From an uncultured Dokdonia sp. (lineage in GTDB: Bacteria; Bacteroidota; Bacteroidia; Flavobacteriales; Flavobacteriaceae): 64,000 bases of DNA. Position 1 is the stretch's first letter. Each line of letters begins with the position of its first letter. The notes beneath the pieces were generated by a model. It did not search any database, was not told the origin of the DNA, and saw only the letters and a program-made list of their open reading frames with translations. A program made the translations under genes and the position numbers. This document shows, piece by piece, positions 6,200-15,508 of the stretch. The DNA lies in NCBI RefSeq assembly GCF_947492815.1, contig NZ_CANLOB010000019.1, positions 42,455-106,454 on the forward strand. Direction: 5' to 3'.

Positions 6200-8245
6200 T
6201 TACTTTTTCAAAAATTGTTGTACATAGGTTTTATTATCCTGTAGAATTCGTATAAAATAATTTCCTGTAGCTAGATTACTAACATCAATTATTGTGGTGT
6301 TTTCAAGCCTAGCATTCAATACACGTTTTCCATCTACAGTAAATACAGAGTAGATAGCATTGTTTAATTCAATAGGTGTTTCTAGGTTAATCACATTTTC
6401 AGCTGGGTTTGGAAATACTTTTAAATCATTTCCTGTAATATCATCTACTCCTAGATTTTCATCTTCAAATATAACGAGTGTATCATTGATGTCTGGATCT
6501 TCAACTACCGTAATGATTCCGGATGGCCAGTGTACTGTTACTGTTTCTATTTCTTCATCTTGACCAAGACCGAAGTGAGTGTTAAGTGAACTCATATATC
6601 TGAAACCTTCACCACTTCTTACATCTCTAATTTGAGTTCCTAGTCCAGGAGAAACTATTTCTACACGAGCTCCAATACCGTTTAGGTTGCTTTCATCACC
6701 TACGGTTACAATTTTAATCCAGTTATTATCATTCCCATCATTTAAGAAAAGTCCGTTACTGAAAATATCAAGGAATCCATCGTTATTTGCATCGCCTATA
6801 GCGCCACTTTGCGGAACTGTTTGTGTAATTGTTTCAAAAGATAAGCCGTCGCCACCATTTAAAAGAATTTGACCATTAGAAAAAATATCTAGATGTCCAT
6901 CATTATCAAAATCAGCAGGTGCATTTTCAATTCCTAAAGGTGTATTAGATAAATCTACAGAGCCAGAAATATCTGTGAATGTACCATCACCATTGTTACG
7001 CATATATTTTGTAGGTCCATCAGATGTAGAACTTGCCCCTATATAACCATCCATATCTCCATCATTATCGTAATCACCCCAAGCAGATGACCATGTTTGT
7101 ACTGGATCGGCTAGATTTACGCCTGAATCTCCAGCTATATTTGTAAAAGTATTGTCTCCGTTATTTCTATGGAGTTCATTGATTTTAGCATCTGTATTTC
7201 CTCCTCTACATTTTGCGATAAATAGATCCATATCACGATCATTATCATAATCAATCCACACGGTTCCATAATTTCCTCCATTAGTCACAAGTCCTAACCC
7301 AGAAGGAATTCCATCTGGATCTGCTCCTTGGTAGAAGGTAAGGTTTCCGTCACCATCATTTATATAATATACATTAGGCGCAATATCATGGCATACAAAT
7401 GCATCTAAGTGTCCATCATTATTTAGATCTACAAAATTAGAACGTTGCGAAAACACAAATTCAGGTCCAGATATTTCAGTATAAGCTGTACCATCATCAT
7501 TAGCCATCATAAAGGTAACTCCGCTACCGCCTCCATATAAAAGATCGTTATATCCATTACTATCAATATCTCCAGCGGCAAGACTCCATGAAGGTGTGTT
7601 ATCTGCATTTGTAGTGGTAATATTTACGGTATTAAATCCACCAGTTTCTAGTTGATAATTGATATTTATATTACTAGCTGATACAGAAACTAAATCATCT
7701 AGATAGTCTCCATTCATATCTACCATAGCAATTCTAGAACCACTAGTAGTAGTGCTTTGTGCAGTAAATGTAAGTTGTCCCGGAGGTGGGGCATCTGCTT
7801 CACTAATTTCAAAATCAAAACCGGCTGAAGACCATCTGTTATCCCAAGCAATGTAATAGGACTCTCCTGCTATTGCTTGAAATGAGGCTACAGATAAAAA
7901 TCCGTTTCCAACATTTCCTGCATCATCATCTCCTACAATACAATTTAGATTTCCGCAATTGCCTGAGTAAACCTGTACACGAGTATCACCTCCTGAATTT
8001 ACTTCTAGATCTGAAGTGACAGTAACAAATACATCATCGCCAGCTGGGGCAGTGTATATGTACCATTCTCCATTACCCGCTTGATCTGTTGTTTCTGTAG
8101 TACATACAGGTGTTGGGGCTTCTCCATCAATACCATCGACAGTATAGGTTCCTACTGTTACAGGAACAGCATTTGCGCAATCTTGTTGGGCATGCATACC
8201 AAGCGGTATACATAACAATGAGGTGTAGAGTAGTAGTTTTTTCAT
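6200..8245 (-). CDS. VCBS/FG-GAP repeat protein with ASPIC/UnbV domain and T9SS sorting signal
   Basis: 681 residues. A signal peptide (1-19, ending GMHA) is followed by a beta-sandwich region, then five or more FG-GAP/VCBS-type repeats recognisable by calcium-binding DxNxDGxxD stretches such as DLNNDGHLD, DYDNDRDMD and DFDNDGHLD (about 165-500). An ASPIC/UnbV-like domain follows (GIGARVEIVSPG near 525, HWPSG near 570). The last 80 residues are a T9SS type A domain with VFPNPAENVINL. The protein is predicted to be secreted and attached outside the outer membrane. Its ligand is unknown. The diheme lipoprotein gene lies 16 bp upstream in the same direction. Confidence 0.88.
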   Translation of the reverse strand: MKKLLLYTSLLCIPLGMHAQQDCANAVPVTVGTYTVDGIDGEAPTPVCTTETTDQAGNGEWYIYTAPAGDDVFVTVTSDLEVNSGGDTRVQVYSGNCGNLNCIVGDDDAGNVGNGFLSVASFQAIAGESYYIAWDNRWSSAGFDFEISEADAPPPGQLTFTAQSTTTSGSRIAMVDMNGDYLDDLVSVSASNININYQLETGGFNTVNITTTNADNTPSWSLAAGDIDSNGYNDLLYGGGSGVTFMMANDDGTAYTEISGPEFVFSQRSNFVDLNNDGHLDAFVCHDIAPNVYYINDGDGNLTFYQGADPDGIPSGLGLVTNGGNYGTVWIDYDNDRDMDLFIAKCRGGNTDAKINELHRNNGDNTFTNIAGDSGVNLADPVQTWSSAWGDYDNDGDMDGYIGASSTSDGPTKYMRNNGDGTFTDISGSVDLSNTPLGIENAPADFDNDGHLDIFSNGQILLNGGDGLSFETITQTVPQSGAIGDANNDGFLDIFSNGLFLNDGNDNNWIKIVTVGDESNLNGIGARVEIVSPGLGTQIRDVRSGEGFRYMSSLNTHFGLGQDEEIETVTVHWPSGIITVVEDPDINDTLVIFEDENLGVDDITGNDLKVFPNPAENVINLETPIELNNAIYSVFTVDGKRVLNARLENTTIIDVSNLATGNYFIRILQDNKTYVQQFLKK

Positions 8246-8261
8246 AATTAGTTTAGTTAGT

Positions 8262-9389
8262 TTATTCGCATTCCATGTCTAATTCATTTATAAAGTCTTC
8301 TAAGAGTGTCACTGCTTCTTCGTGTATAAGTGTTCTTCCTAATAACGGCATACGAGATTCTTCGGCAGTAGTGTTAAGTCTGAAAAACAATGTAGATCGC
8401 TGGATGTTACCTGGTCTTATAATATGTGTAAGTCCATTTCCTAAATCTTCATCTGGCTCTACACAAACTCCAAGGTTTTCGTCTAAAATAGAAGAGGTGT
8501 AATCTAAGCGTATAGGTCTGTAAGAACAATGCCCATCATCTATATGGCAATGTGCGCAGTTTACTTCAAAATAGTTTCGAACCCTATCTTTTAATGGTGC
8601 GCTTGTATCTAGCCAATCTATAAGCGTATTTATATCTGCTGGTGCAGATTGTAAATAACCTTCTTCAATCCATTTGTCTAATTGATTTGCTGTGCTTCCG
8701 TCTGTGTAGGTGAAGTCTTTATTAAGGTTTTGAGGTTTTGGGCCAATAGGAATAGAAGTGTCTCCAGATTTATGACATGTTTGACATTCTGTTACATTAG
8801 GGATTCTATAGTTTACAGATCTTGTCTCACCATTTAATTCCCACATAATATCTACATTGCTACCATCCAAATTATATGTAGCTTCTGTTTGTGCTTCGTT
8901 CCATACATAGTCTGCAAATTCCCAACCATCTGCAGTATTTATAAGAAGGCGTGTTTCTAGAATTTGTCTTGCGTTTTGTGGGAGTACATTATCATAAAAG
9001 AAGTTTTTTATGATAATAGTTCCTACGGGAAAGACGAGTAATTGATCATCTGCTTCATAGGTGGCACTTACACCTTCGGGCATCCATATAAAGCGTTTTT
9101 TTGTAGAGTAGTCAGAAAATAGTTTATTGATGAGTGTGTATTCAAGAACTCCTTCATTAGGGGTAAGATTTGCTAAACTTCCGTCAAAAAAACCGTATTC
9201 AGATAATGTATTAAAAGGAACTGCGGTTAAATCTATGGTTACCCCCATGTCTACAGTATCTCCTCCATCATCATCCGTCATCATTGGGTCATCATCGGTT
9301 TCTGCCATTGGCGTGTAGTTATCATCATCTCCGCAGGATAAAAATAGTGCAAATAGTAGGATCGTGAGTGTTAAGTAATACTTACTCAT
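8262..9389 (-). CDS. Diheme c-type cytochrome lipoprotein (SO2930/HNE_0200-like)
   Basis: 375 residues. A lipoprotein signal ends LFLSC (Cys19), followed by an Asp-rich linker (about 21-48). Two CXXCH heme-binding motifs are visible: CQTCH at 202-206 and CAHCH at 278-282. The layout resembles the conserved diheme family found in marine bacteria under names such as SO2930; I assign it by pattern only. It would be an electron carrier facing the periplasm or cell surface. The VCBS/ASPIC protein follows after 16 bp, so both are probably cotranscribed, and the partnership may be functional. Confidence 0.8.
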   Translation of the reverse strand: MSKYYLTLTILLFALFLSCGDDDNYTPMAETDDDPMMTDDDGGDTVDMGVTIDLTAVPFNTLSEYGFFDGSLANLTPNEGVLEYTLINKLFSDYSTKKRFIWMPEGVSATYEADDQLLVFPVGTIIIKNFFYDNVLPQNARQILETRLLINTADGWEFADYVWNEAQTEATYNLDGSNVDIMWELNGETRSVNYRIPNVTECQTCHKSGDTSIPIGPKPQNLNKDFTYTDGSTANQLDKWIEEGYLQSAPADINTLIDWLDTSAPLKDRVRNYFEVNCAHCHIDDGHCSYRPIRLDYTSSILDENLGVCVEPDEDLGNGLTHIIRPGNIQRSTLFFRLNTTAEESRMPLLGRTLIHEEAVTLLEDFINELDMECE

Positions 9390-9706
9390 ATTGGTGTAGT
9401 TTTGAAAATATAGTTTTGGTTATTATTAGTTAAATGCCTCCTATAGATAGCAATATTATATAAAATGTGTTATCATTTTGTGTATTGTATTGCTAAGGTG
9501 TTAAAATGTTTTTGATTTGCTATATTCTACTAAAATAACAACTCAATGTCAAAAGTTCCTACCTAATATTGTTGAAAATTAACATGTGCATGTTATGCTT
9601 TGTTTTGTAGGTGTTTGTATGGGTGTTGTATGTCAATACTTCCTGCTGTCTATAAAAGCTGTTTTATACGCTTTATCGCTTTGCTCTCCCTATGGTCGTG
9701 AACCTG

Positions 9707-9718
9707 CCTGCCGGCAGG
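9707..9718. repeat. GC-rich 12-bp palindrome CCTGCCGGCAGG
   Basis: Perfect palindrome in AT-rich surroundings, preceded by a further CCTG, 12 bp from a variant of the 14-bp palindrome. Seen once in this window. Confidence 0.6.
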
Positions 9719-9730
9719 TCTCACAAGTTC

Positions 9731-9744
9731 GCTTTTGCGAAAGC
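9731..9744. repeat. Variant palindrome copy, intergenic
   Basis: GCTTTTGCGAAAGC, one mismatch (T for C) to the 14-bp palindrome. Confidence 0.75.
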
Positions 9745-9801
9745 GTATTTAGCACCCATTTAATTATGAAATTTTGTATTTAAATCACAGTATGTACCAA
9801 C

Positions 9802-9836
9802 AAAAAAGGTTGCCTTTTAACAAGGCAACCTTTTTT
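9802..9836 (-). terminator. Intrinsic terminator of the M36 peptidase gene
   Basis: Perfect 15-bp stem (9802-9816 with 9822-9836), 5-nt loop, T tail on the minus strand, about 20 bp after the stop codon. Confidence 0.88.
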
Positions 9837-9856
9837 TAATAGTTATGTGTTTTATA

Positions 9857-12800
9857 TTATTTGATAATTAACTTATCAATAAAAGTCTGTCCATCGGTAG
9901 TATTTGCTTTTACTAAATAGATACCTGCAGTTAGCGTATTAACATCTACTTGTATTTGCGAAACTCCAAGTTCAATAGCTACACTTTTTACTTTTTTACC
10001 AGTGATATCAAAAATCTCTAATTGTTCAATACTATTAGTGGTATCCCAATTTAAAGAGAAGCTTGAGCTTGTAGGGTTAGGGAACATGCGTACTTGATCA
10101 GAAAGTGTATTTTCTTCAATAGCTAGGGTACAATCAATCGTTACCGTTGCAGTACAAGTTACCGTGTTTCCTGCGGTGTCTGTTACTGTTATGGTGACTG
10201 TGTTTTCACCTTCATCATCACAGTTAAAAGTATCTATATCTAGTGTTACTGTAGTTTCATTACCACAATTATTAGGGAATACTCCTTCTTCTGGAATGAA
10301 AGCAACATAATCATTTGTAGCGCTCCAAGTTGTTGCATTACGTCCTGGTGTTGCTACAGCATCTGTTCCATTCATGTTTTCAATACCTTGTGTCATTGTG
10401 CCATCTGCTGGTATTGATGCGCTATGTATTTCTACAATGTTAGATCCTTCTTTTAGGTGTACTTGTGATGTCACGGTATTTGAAGAACCAAAATAAGGTA
10501 CATTATCAAACTCCATAATAAGTGTTCTGTTAGGTGCCGAACCAATTGTTTCGTAGCTAATAAGTCCTCCAGCACTTGGATTTACATCTTCCCATGCGAA
10601 AGCAACAATGTTATCTATACCATCAGCGCTAGGTAGTGATGCTCCAGAGCAACATCCATTGTTTACACCTGATGAGAATGTTATAAATCCATTTGATGAG
10701 ATATAGAAGTTTTGGTACATTTCTCCATAGAATGTAAAGTCAAAACCTATAGGTAATGCAGTTGATACTTGATCATCTCCTAAAGTAACTGTTGTACCAT
10801 TGATGTCTATTGGAGCAAAATCTCCAGTTTGATCAACGGTATAGTTATCTCCTGTTGGAAAATTTGCAATAACATCTGACGGTGTGATGACGATAGGTCC
10901 ATCTTCACTTACTTCTATTGTAACATCTTGACATTCTAAGATAGGTGTGTCACTACGTACTTCTATCGTATCTGAATCTGTATTTACATCAGAACATTCA
11001 TTATCTACCATATAAGTAATTGTATGAACACCTATTCCAGCTGCACTAGGATTAAATGTATAGGTCATACCATCTCCATTATCAGTCACTCCAGGTCCAG
11101 AATATACTCCTCCTACTGGGATTCCTCCATTTAGTACCATTGTATCTTCAGATACACAGAAAATAGTGTCTGGTGTATTTATTAATGTCGATAATGAATC
11201 AAAAGCTTCTGTTCCATCATTTCTACTGTTTGAAGAACCTTGATCGGCACTAAACCCTAGACCTCTTTTTGCAAATGCTTCCCATATAATACATTGGTTA
11301 GCTCCACCAAAAAGAGCTACATCTGCTGCTAAGATAGCATCTCGTCCATCTACAAAACCTGGGTTACAAGGTTGTAATTTTAGTCCTTCGGTAACTAATG
11401 CTAATGCAATATTATTACCGCCAGTTCCATTATATACATCAGGATCAAACCCGTGTTCTTCAATAAGCCCCCAAGTTACTTCCCATAGCATTGCTGCCCA
11501 TATAGACCCTAATGGGTGAGGACCTGCAGTACCTTGAATAGAGTTATATGTTCTAGGATCTTGTGCTAGATCTGTCGTATATGGAAATGCTCTAATACCA
11601 GGTCCGTTTTCATCTTGACCAAATAACCAGTTTCCTACAGGACGTAAATCTGTGCTTACATCGTCTGCTTCAATGGTAAGAACAGCTCCGTACCAGTCAC
11701 TCCATCCTTCTCCCATTTGCTCATCGTTAGAAAGGCATCCAGAGTTTGCAGCACCTCCAGTAAGACGTACAGAAACACCGTGTCCATATTCATGTACTAC
11801 TACGAGATTATCTACATTTCCATCTCTATTTCCACAAATAAACATATTCATACTTCCAGAAGTACCATCTGGTGGTGATCCAAAGGTTGCATTACAGAAT
11901 TCATCAATTTGTGAAAAAGCATCAACGCTATCATTTCCTAATCCTCCATTTCCATAATTGTTTACTTGAAAATTACCACTCGCTTCATCAAAACCATAGC
12001 GATATGTGATATCGTGTATCACATTATTCCAATAAAAAAGATTTGTAATGGCAGCATCTTCCGATTGATCTGCATCACTATATACGGGATTAAAAGGGTA
12101 ATCAAAAATAAGATCAGCGCCTCCGTCAGGTTGGTAGCCGCTATTATCACCTCCATCACGAGCATTTACATTATTACCCTGTGTTACGGTAAATTCGGCT
12201 CCATCTGTTCCATCAGTATCATGCCATCCAAAAGGCGATGCGGTAAGATCATGTGGATCTGAAACAATACTACGATCTCCTTGTAATGGAGTTGCTAGTG
12301 GAAGAGCATATACATTATAGGTTCCGTTCCCCATAATTGTAGCGGTCGCTACTGTAGGAGTTGTCATATTAAAAGCAGCAACCGCTTCTTTAGTATGATC
12401 ATGTGCGTGTCCTGCACTACATTGTATGTTCCAGTTATTTTTTGAAATGATAATTCCTGTTGTTGCATCAACAAAAAAGTTATACCAGTTTGCCCCATTA
12501 GTTTCTTCAATAGAAACTTCCCATGCAGCAACCCATTTTCCATTTTGCAGTTTACTATATACTAGTTCTGTTGGAATATTTTTTCTTGAGATTCCTCCAT
12601 TACTAAAAATGGTTTTGTCAGGAAAGTTATCATCATTTTGTAATTGAACAACAGGTGTTGAGATGGTATATTGCATCCTGTCAGCAATATTTTGAATGGC
12701 TTCTGCTGCATTCATTGCAGGTGTGATTACGCCAATTTTCTGATCAACATCTTTTATAAACTTACTGTGGCCTTGTATAATACTTCCATTTTTAAGGTGG

Positions 12801-13045
12801 ATACTACTTTCGGTTCCGATGACTTCATGTCCATTAAAAGCTTGTCTAAAGTAAATGTGTAAAACACCACTTTGACTACTTATATGTTGGCTAGTAATTT
12901 TATAATTAGCGATGTCTGATGGATTTAAATCATTGTTTTGTACTTGTTGTAGTAAATACATCGTTACATCTGGCGATGATTGTGCATTCATCGAGAGATA
13001 ACTCAGACATATGCATACTACGAATACGTGTAATTTTTTAAACAT
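9857..13045 (-). CDS. M36 fungalysin-family metallopeptidase with T9SS sorting domain
   Basis: 1062 residues. A signal peptide (1-21) precedes an FTP-type propeptide region (about 25-200). The zinc peptidase domain has HEYGH (His418, Glu419, His422) in VVVHEYGHGVSVRL and the downstream Glu region GEGWSDWYG. After about residue 630 come Ig/HYR-like beta domains (GVHTITYMVDN and TVTITVTDTAGN stretches) around an insert rich in GFDFTFYG-type sequence. The last 75 residues are a T9SS type A domain with MFPNPTSSSF. It is predicted to be an extracellular protease, suited to breakdown of marine protein. Confidence 0.92.
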   Translation of the reverse strand: MFKKLHVFVVCICLSYLSMNAQSSPDVTMYLLQQVQNNDLNPSDIANYKITSQHISSQSGVLHIYFRQAFNGHEVIGTESSIHLKNGSIIQGHSKFIKDVDQKIGVITPAMNAAEAIQNIADRMQYTISTPVVQLQNDDNFPDKTIFSNGGISRKNIPTELVYSKLQNGKWVAAWEVSIEETNGANWYNFFVDATTGIIISKNNWNIQCSAGHAHDHTKEAVAAFNMTTPTVATATIMGNGTYNVYALPLATPLQGDRSIVSDPHDLTASPFGWHDTDGTDGAEFTVTQGNNVNARDGGDNSGYQPDGGADLIFDYPFNPVYSDADQSEDAAITNLFYWNNVIHDITYRYGFDEASGNFQVNNYGNGGLGNDSVDAFSQIDEFCNATFGSPPDGTSGSMNMFICGNRDGNVDNLVVVHEYGHGVSVRLTGGAANSGCLSNDEQMGEGWSDWYGAVLTIEADDVSTDLRPVGNWLFGQDENGPGIRAFPYTTDLAQDPRTYNSIQGTAGPHPLGSIWAAMLWEVTWGLIEEHGFDPDVYNGTGGNNIALALVTEGLKLQPCNPGFVDGRDAILAADVALFGGANQCIIWEAFAKRGLGFSADQGSSNSRNDGTEAFDSLSTLINTPDTIFCVSEDTMVLNGGIPVGGVYSGPGVTDNGDGMTYTFNPSAAGIGVHTITYMVDNECSDVNTDSDTIEVRSDTPILECQDVTIEVSEDGPIVITPSDVIANFPTGDNYTVDQTGDFAPIDINGTTVTLGDDQVSTALPIGFDFTFYGEMYQNFYISSNGFITFSSGVNNGCCSGASLPSADGIDNIVAFAWEDVNPSAGGLISYETIGSAPNRTLIMEFDNVPYFGSSNTVTSQVHLKEGSNIVEIHSASIPADGTMTQGIENMNGTDAVATPGRNATTWSATNDYVAFIPEEGVFPNNCGNETTVTLDIDTFNCDDEGENTVTITVTDTAGNTVTCTATVTIDCTLAIEENTLSDQVRMFPNPTSSSFSLNWDTTNSIEQLEIFDITGKKVKSVAIELGVSQIQVDVNTLTAGIYLVKANTTDGQTFIDKLIIK

Positions 13046-13527
13046 ATTTTTAGTGTTTGTGCTTTACATTTTTAAAGCGTTTCATAATTAAATGGATAGA
13101 GAAAAAAGCTACTCCATATTTTTTTGATGAAGCTTTCATAGTCTATGTAAGTCCTTTTGGAATTATTTTGTGATAAAAATTTAAAAGTAAAATAAGGGCT
13201 CTTATGTAACGTCCAATAAAAGCTTACTTATATTTTTTGCTATTAATTTTTAGGTGATATTGTTATTTAGGGGATTAGAATTGTTAGTCTACATAAATAA
13301 AACAATTAAATATCAAAATTTCCTACCTGATGATGGTATTCGTAGGATCATTTTTTTCTTACTTTACAAGAACATCCATGTTTTTTGATTGTTTTGAATA
13401 AGAGGTGGTATTTTTTTATACGCTTTCGCGAAAGCGTACCCAACACGAATAGTTGTTTTTAAAGAGTGTTAATTCTTATGGTTATTCTATGAATTTATAG
13501 TATTTTAATCTTTTAAAAAATAAAGTT
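13046..13527. other. Divergent intergenic region
   Basis: 482 bp between the divergent M36 gene and the small Cys-motif gene. The only distinct element I see is one exact 14-bp palindrome copy at 13422-13435. No RNA gene or convincing small reading frame is visible, and no clear TAnnTTTG promoter could be chosen. Confidence 0.5.
13422..13435. repeat. 14-bp palindrome copy, intergenic
   Basis: Exact copy with flanking TAC and GTA that extend the palindrome to TACGCTTTCGCGAAAGCGTA. Confidence 0.9.
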
Positions 13528-13983
13528 ATGTATACCTCTAAAAGATTAGCACAAGCGATTACAAAATTGTACACTGCTTTTCATGACAATACATTGCATC
13601 CAGAATGCTGTAAGTCTTGTGCAGTGGGAAATATTCTTGATAATACAGATGCCTGGAAACATCTTTCTGACGCACATGGATCTGTCGTTTTGAATTATGT
13701 GGGAAAAGTACATCAAGGATTAGGGCGAACATTTAATGGGTATACTCCTCAAGAATTAATGCAGATAGAAGCTACTTTTTTGAAGGCCTGTGGATATTCC
13801 TTACCACTTCATCATAGAGGAGTGAAACCTTCTAATCCTAACGATAAAGAACTGTTGTTTAAAGGGCTTTCTGAAACAATTGCCTTTTTATGTAAATTGG
13901 ATGGAGTGACTAATGTCATGGATTACTCTAAATTATTTGAATTTAAAGAAGATCATGCCCCAGTATATGCGCTAACGTTTTAA
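13528..13983 (+). CDS. Conserved flavobacterial protein with HPECCKSCAVGN cysteine cluster
   Basis: 151 residues, no signal peptide, soluble. A cysteine cluster lies at residues 24-35 (Cys27, Cys28, Cys31), and further cysteines occur near 92 and 132. Similar proteins in Flavobacteriaceae are sometimes labelled Na+-translocating NADH-quinone reductase subunit F, but nothing here shows the FAD, NADH or 2Fe-2S ferredoxin domains of NqrF, so that name should not be used. The cluster could bind metal. The stop codon overlaps that of the convergent gene (shared bases 13980-13983). Function unknown. Confidence 0.75.
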   Translation: MYTSKRLAQAITKLYTAFHDNTLHPECCKSCAVGNILDNTDAWKHLSDAHGSVVLNYVGKVHQGLGRTFNGYTPQELMQIEATFLKACGYSLPLHHRGVKPSNPNDKELLFKGLSETIAFLCKLDGVTNVMDYSKLFEFKEDHAPVYALTF

Positions 13984-14579
13984 TTCTTGTGATACTCTCT
14001 ATATTCTTTTATATAGTTTTCTAGTGCATTCCCAACTGCTACTTCTCGCCATAAATCAATATCTTTTTCAATGACTGTAGGGTCATAAGATGCGTTGATG
14101 TATTTTTTTATAGAAGTAATATAACGCTTGTTTTTTGCTGGGATTTTTATGATAGATTGCTTGCCCGTTATGGCATAATCACCTTCATAAGAAACACAAA
14201 ATATAAGTACTTGATCTCCTTTTGAGAGGTTTGTCCCTTCAAAACAATCTGTAGAGATATTTCCTATACTATTCATATTTCTATCATGTGATTTTGAATC
14301 TAAGATGACTTCTTCTATAACAATATGCCCTTCTACAGAGGTGTATATGTCATCTTCAGAAACCTCAGTAGGATTTTCTATTTGGGTTACGGTACCTAGT
14401 ATGATAAGACTATAACGAGATCCAAAACCAAAGGGAGTAAAATCATTTGCCCAATACATATAACCAAGATCTAATGTGTCTGATTTGACTATAGTCTTTT
14501 GCGTATTCTTATGAGATTGGCATGCTATTGTAGTAAACAAGGAGATACTTATTAATAAAAATGTATGTAAGAGTTTCAT
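13980..14579 (-). CDS. Hypothetical lipoprotein
   Basis: 199 residues with a lipoprotein-like signal ending TTIAC (Cys20). I do not recognise the rest, which is mixed alpha/beta with LILGTVTQIENPTE near residue 65. It is convergent with the upstream gene and overlaps its stop by 4 bp. It sits at the edge of the peptide island but shows no sequence link to it. Confidence 0.65.
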   Translation of the reverse strand: MKLLHTFLLISISLFTTIACQSHKNTQKTIVKSDTLDLGYMYWANDFTPFGFGSRYSLIILGTVTQIENPTEVSEDDIYTSVEGHIVIEEVILDSKSHDRNMNSIGNISTDCFEGTNLSKGDQVLIFCVSYEGDYAITGKQSIIKIPAKNKRYITSIKKYINASYDPTVIEKDIDLWREVAVGNALENYIKEYREYHKN

Positions 14580-14706
14580 AGTGTTTAAAAACTAGCAGTA
14601 CTCTAAAGTACGAATTAATATGATAGCCTATTACTAAAAAATAGGGGCTATTAAAAATAGCTCCTATTTCATGTTTCAAAGTATTAGTATACTAAAATTT
14701 GAATAT

Positions 14707-14895
14707 TTAATCCCCTATATTTCCAGCAGGTAATCCACATTTACAAAGTAACCATGGATCTCCTGCTTGTGCTTGTGCTTCTTCTTCAGGAGTACATGCT
14801 TCATAAATACCAGGAAGACATCTGCCAAATCCTCCATTGATTTTCTGTTGCTCTTTTTTATTTAATACTTTTCCTAAATTTGATAGTTTTTTCAT
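14707..14895 (-). CDS. Short Cys-containing peptide with GG leader
   Basis: 62 residues. The first 22 form a charged leader (MKKLSNLGKVLNKKEQQKING, then G) that ends in a Gly-Gly pair at 21-22, as in leaders cut by C39-type peptidase/ABC exporters. The remainder holds four cysteines, including LLCKC. It starts 50 bp after the stop of the next peptide gene upstream on the same strand and lacks the shared upstream element, so the two are probably cotranscribed. The mature product is unknown (bacteriocin, RiPP or signal). Confidence 0.75.
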   Translation of the reverse strand: MKKLSNLGKVLNKKEQQKINGGFGRCLPGIYEACTPEEEAQAQAGDPWLLCKCGLPAGNIGD

Positions 14896-14945
14896 GATGT
14901 TGTTTTGAATTATTAATAAATTATTTGATTTTTAGAATGTGTGTC

Positions 14946-15179
14946 TTATACACAAGTACAAATACCCCCCAAATACGCTATATGTCCATTAGGAAGTGTG
15001 TGAGGGTGTGTTCCTTGACAGACTGCGTCTAATTCACATTCTGATGAGTTTCCGTATGGGTCGCATGAGCCTCCTGTGGTGCAATCACCATCAGAGATTC
15101 CTAATGGTCTTCTTCCTCCTTTAATTTCTTTTTGTTGTTTATGAGTTAATTCTTCTCCTAGTTTTGATAATTTTTTCAT
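14946..15179 (-). CDS. Short Cys-rich peptide with GG leader
   Basis: 77 residues. The leader (1-22) is closely related to the neighbouring peptide (MKKLSKLGEELTHKQQKEIKG) and ends in Gly21-Gly22. The remaining 55 residues contain six cysteines and end in ICTCV. An even number of Cys suggests disulfides or thioether modification after export. Copy A of the conserved upstream element lies 27 bp before the ATG. No modifying enzyme is in the window. Confidence 0.78.
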   Translation of the reverse strand: MKKLSKLGEELTHKQQKEIKGGRRPLGISDGDCTTGGSCDPYGNSSECELDAVCQGTHPHTLPNGHIAYLGGICTCV

Positions 15180-15205
15180 AATTGTGAGTTTTATTAATTG
15201 ATTTT

Positions 15206-15241
15206 GTCTTGATCATTTAAAGACATTCAAGATGTATGTCT
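15206..15241 (-). promoter_or_regulatory. Conserved upstream element, copy A
   Basis: About 36 bp shared with 15789-15823 and 18589-18624, here 27-62 bp upstream of the peptide gene start at 15179. On the minus strand it holds AGACAT-N9-ATGTCT and the nested CTTGA...TCAAG inverted repeat. It is either an operator or a 5' UTR hairpin. Confidence 0.75.
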
Positions 15242-15257
15242 ATTTCATTTTCTGATA

Positions 15258-15437
15258 TTAGAATATTCTACATCCTTGCTCAGATACATTTGGATCTGAG
15301 CAAGGAAGATATATCCTTCTTAAAGCAGCACATGTAGTTGTATAAGAGGAGGCACAACCACTATCAATAAATGAGGGACGCGCTCTTTGAATTTCTTTTT
15401 ATTTAATCTTGCCTAAAAGTTTTGCTAGGGTTTTCAT
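15258..15437 (-). pseudogene. Broken peptide gene of the same leader family
   Basis: Sixty codons in one frame, beginning MKTLAKLLGKIK, then an in-frame TAA at codon 13, then KEIQRARPSF and a Cys-containing tail ending GCRIF and a normal stop. The reading resumes in the same leader pattern (KEIQ as in the neighbours), so this is a degraded paralogue rather than chance. The double glycine expected after IQ is also missing (RA instead), and the tail has four Cys. Loss of three bases from small indels in an A-rich tract could have made the stop. It lacks the conserved upstream element and sits just after a terminator. Confidence 0.72.
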
Positions 15438-15457
15438 AAGGTATATGGTTTGAAAAA

Positions 15458-15486
15458 AGTTGGTCTACTTAACCTGTAGACCAACT
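15458..15486 (-). terminator. Intrinsic terminator of the 83-residue peptide gene
   Basis: Perfect 11-bp stem AGTTGGTCTAC/GTAGACCAACT with a 7-nt loop and a T run on the minus strand, 22 bp after the stop. Confidence 0.85.
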
Positions 15487-15508
15487 ATATAGATTGTTAT
15501 TTTAAAGT

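Larger units (their letters stand above)
9390..9856. other. Intergenic region with two palindromes and a terminator
   Basis: 467 bp between two minus-strand genes. It holds the upstream region of the diheme gene, a GC-rich CCTGCCGGCAGG palindrome (9707-9718), a one-mismatch copy of the 14-bp palindrome (9731-9744) and the M36 terminator (9802-9836). A 65-codon reading frame through it looks like chance. Confidence 0.6.

Noticed and set aside
9586..9783. 65-codon plus-strand frame in the intergenic region before the M36 gene
   Set aside because: No promoter, no family resemblance, and it runs through both palindromes; judged to be chance.
13528..13983. Naming this gene NqrF (Na+-translocating NADH-quinone reductase subunit F)
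   Set aside because: The 151-residue protein lacks the ferredoxin, FAD and NADH domains of NqrF; the label is probably a propagated misannotation.
15274..15305. 12-bp hairpin (CCTTGCTCAGAT/ATCTGAGCAAGG) in the 3' part of the pseudogene
   Set aside because: It has no T run on either strand, so not called a terminator; it may only reflect the tail codons of the degraded peptide.
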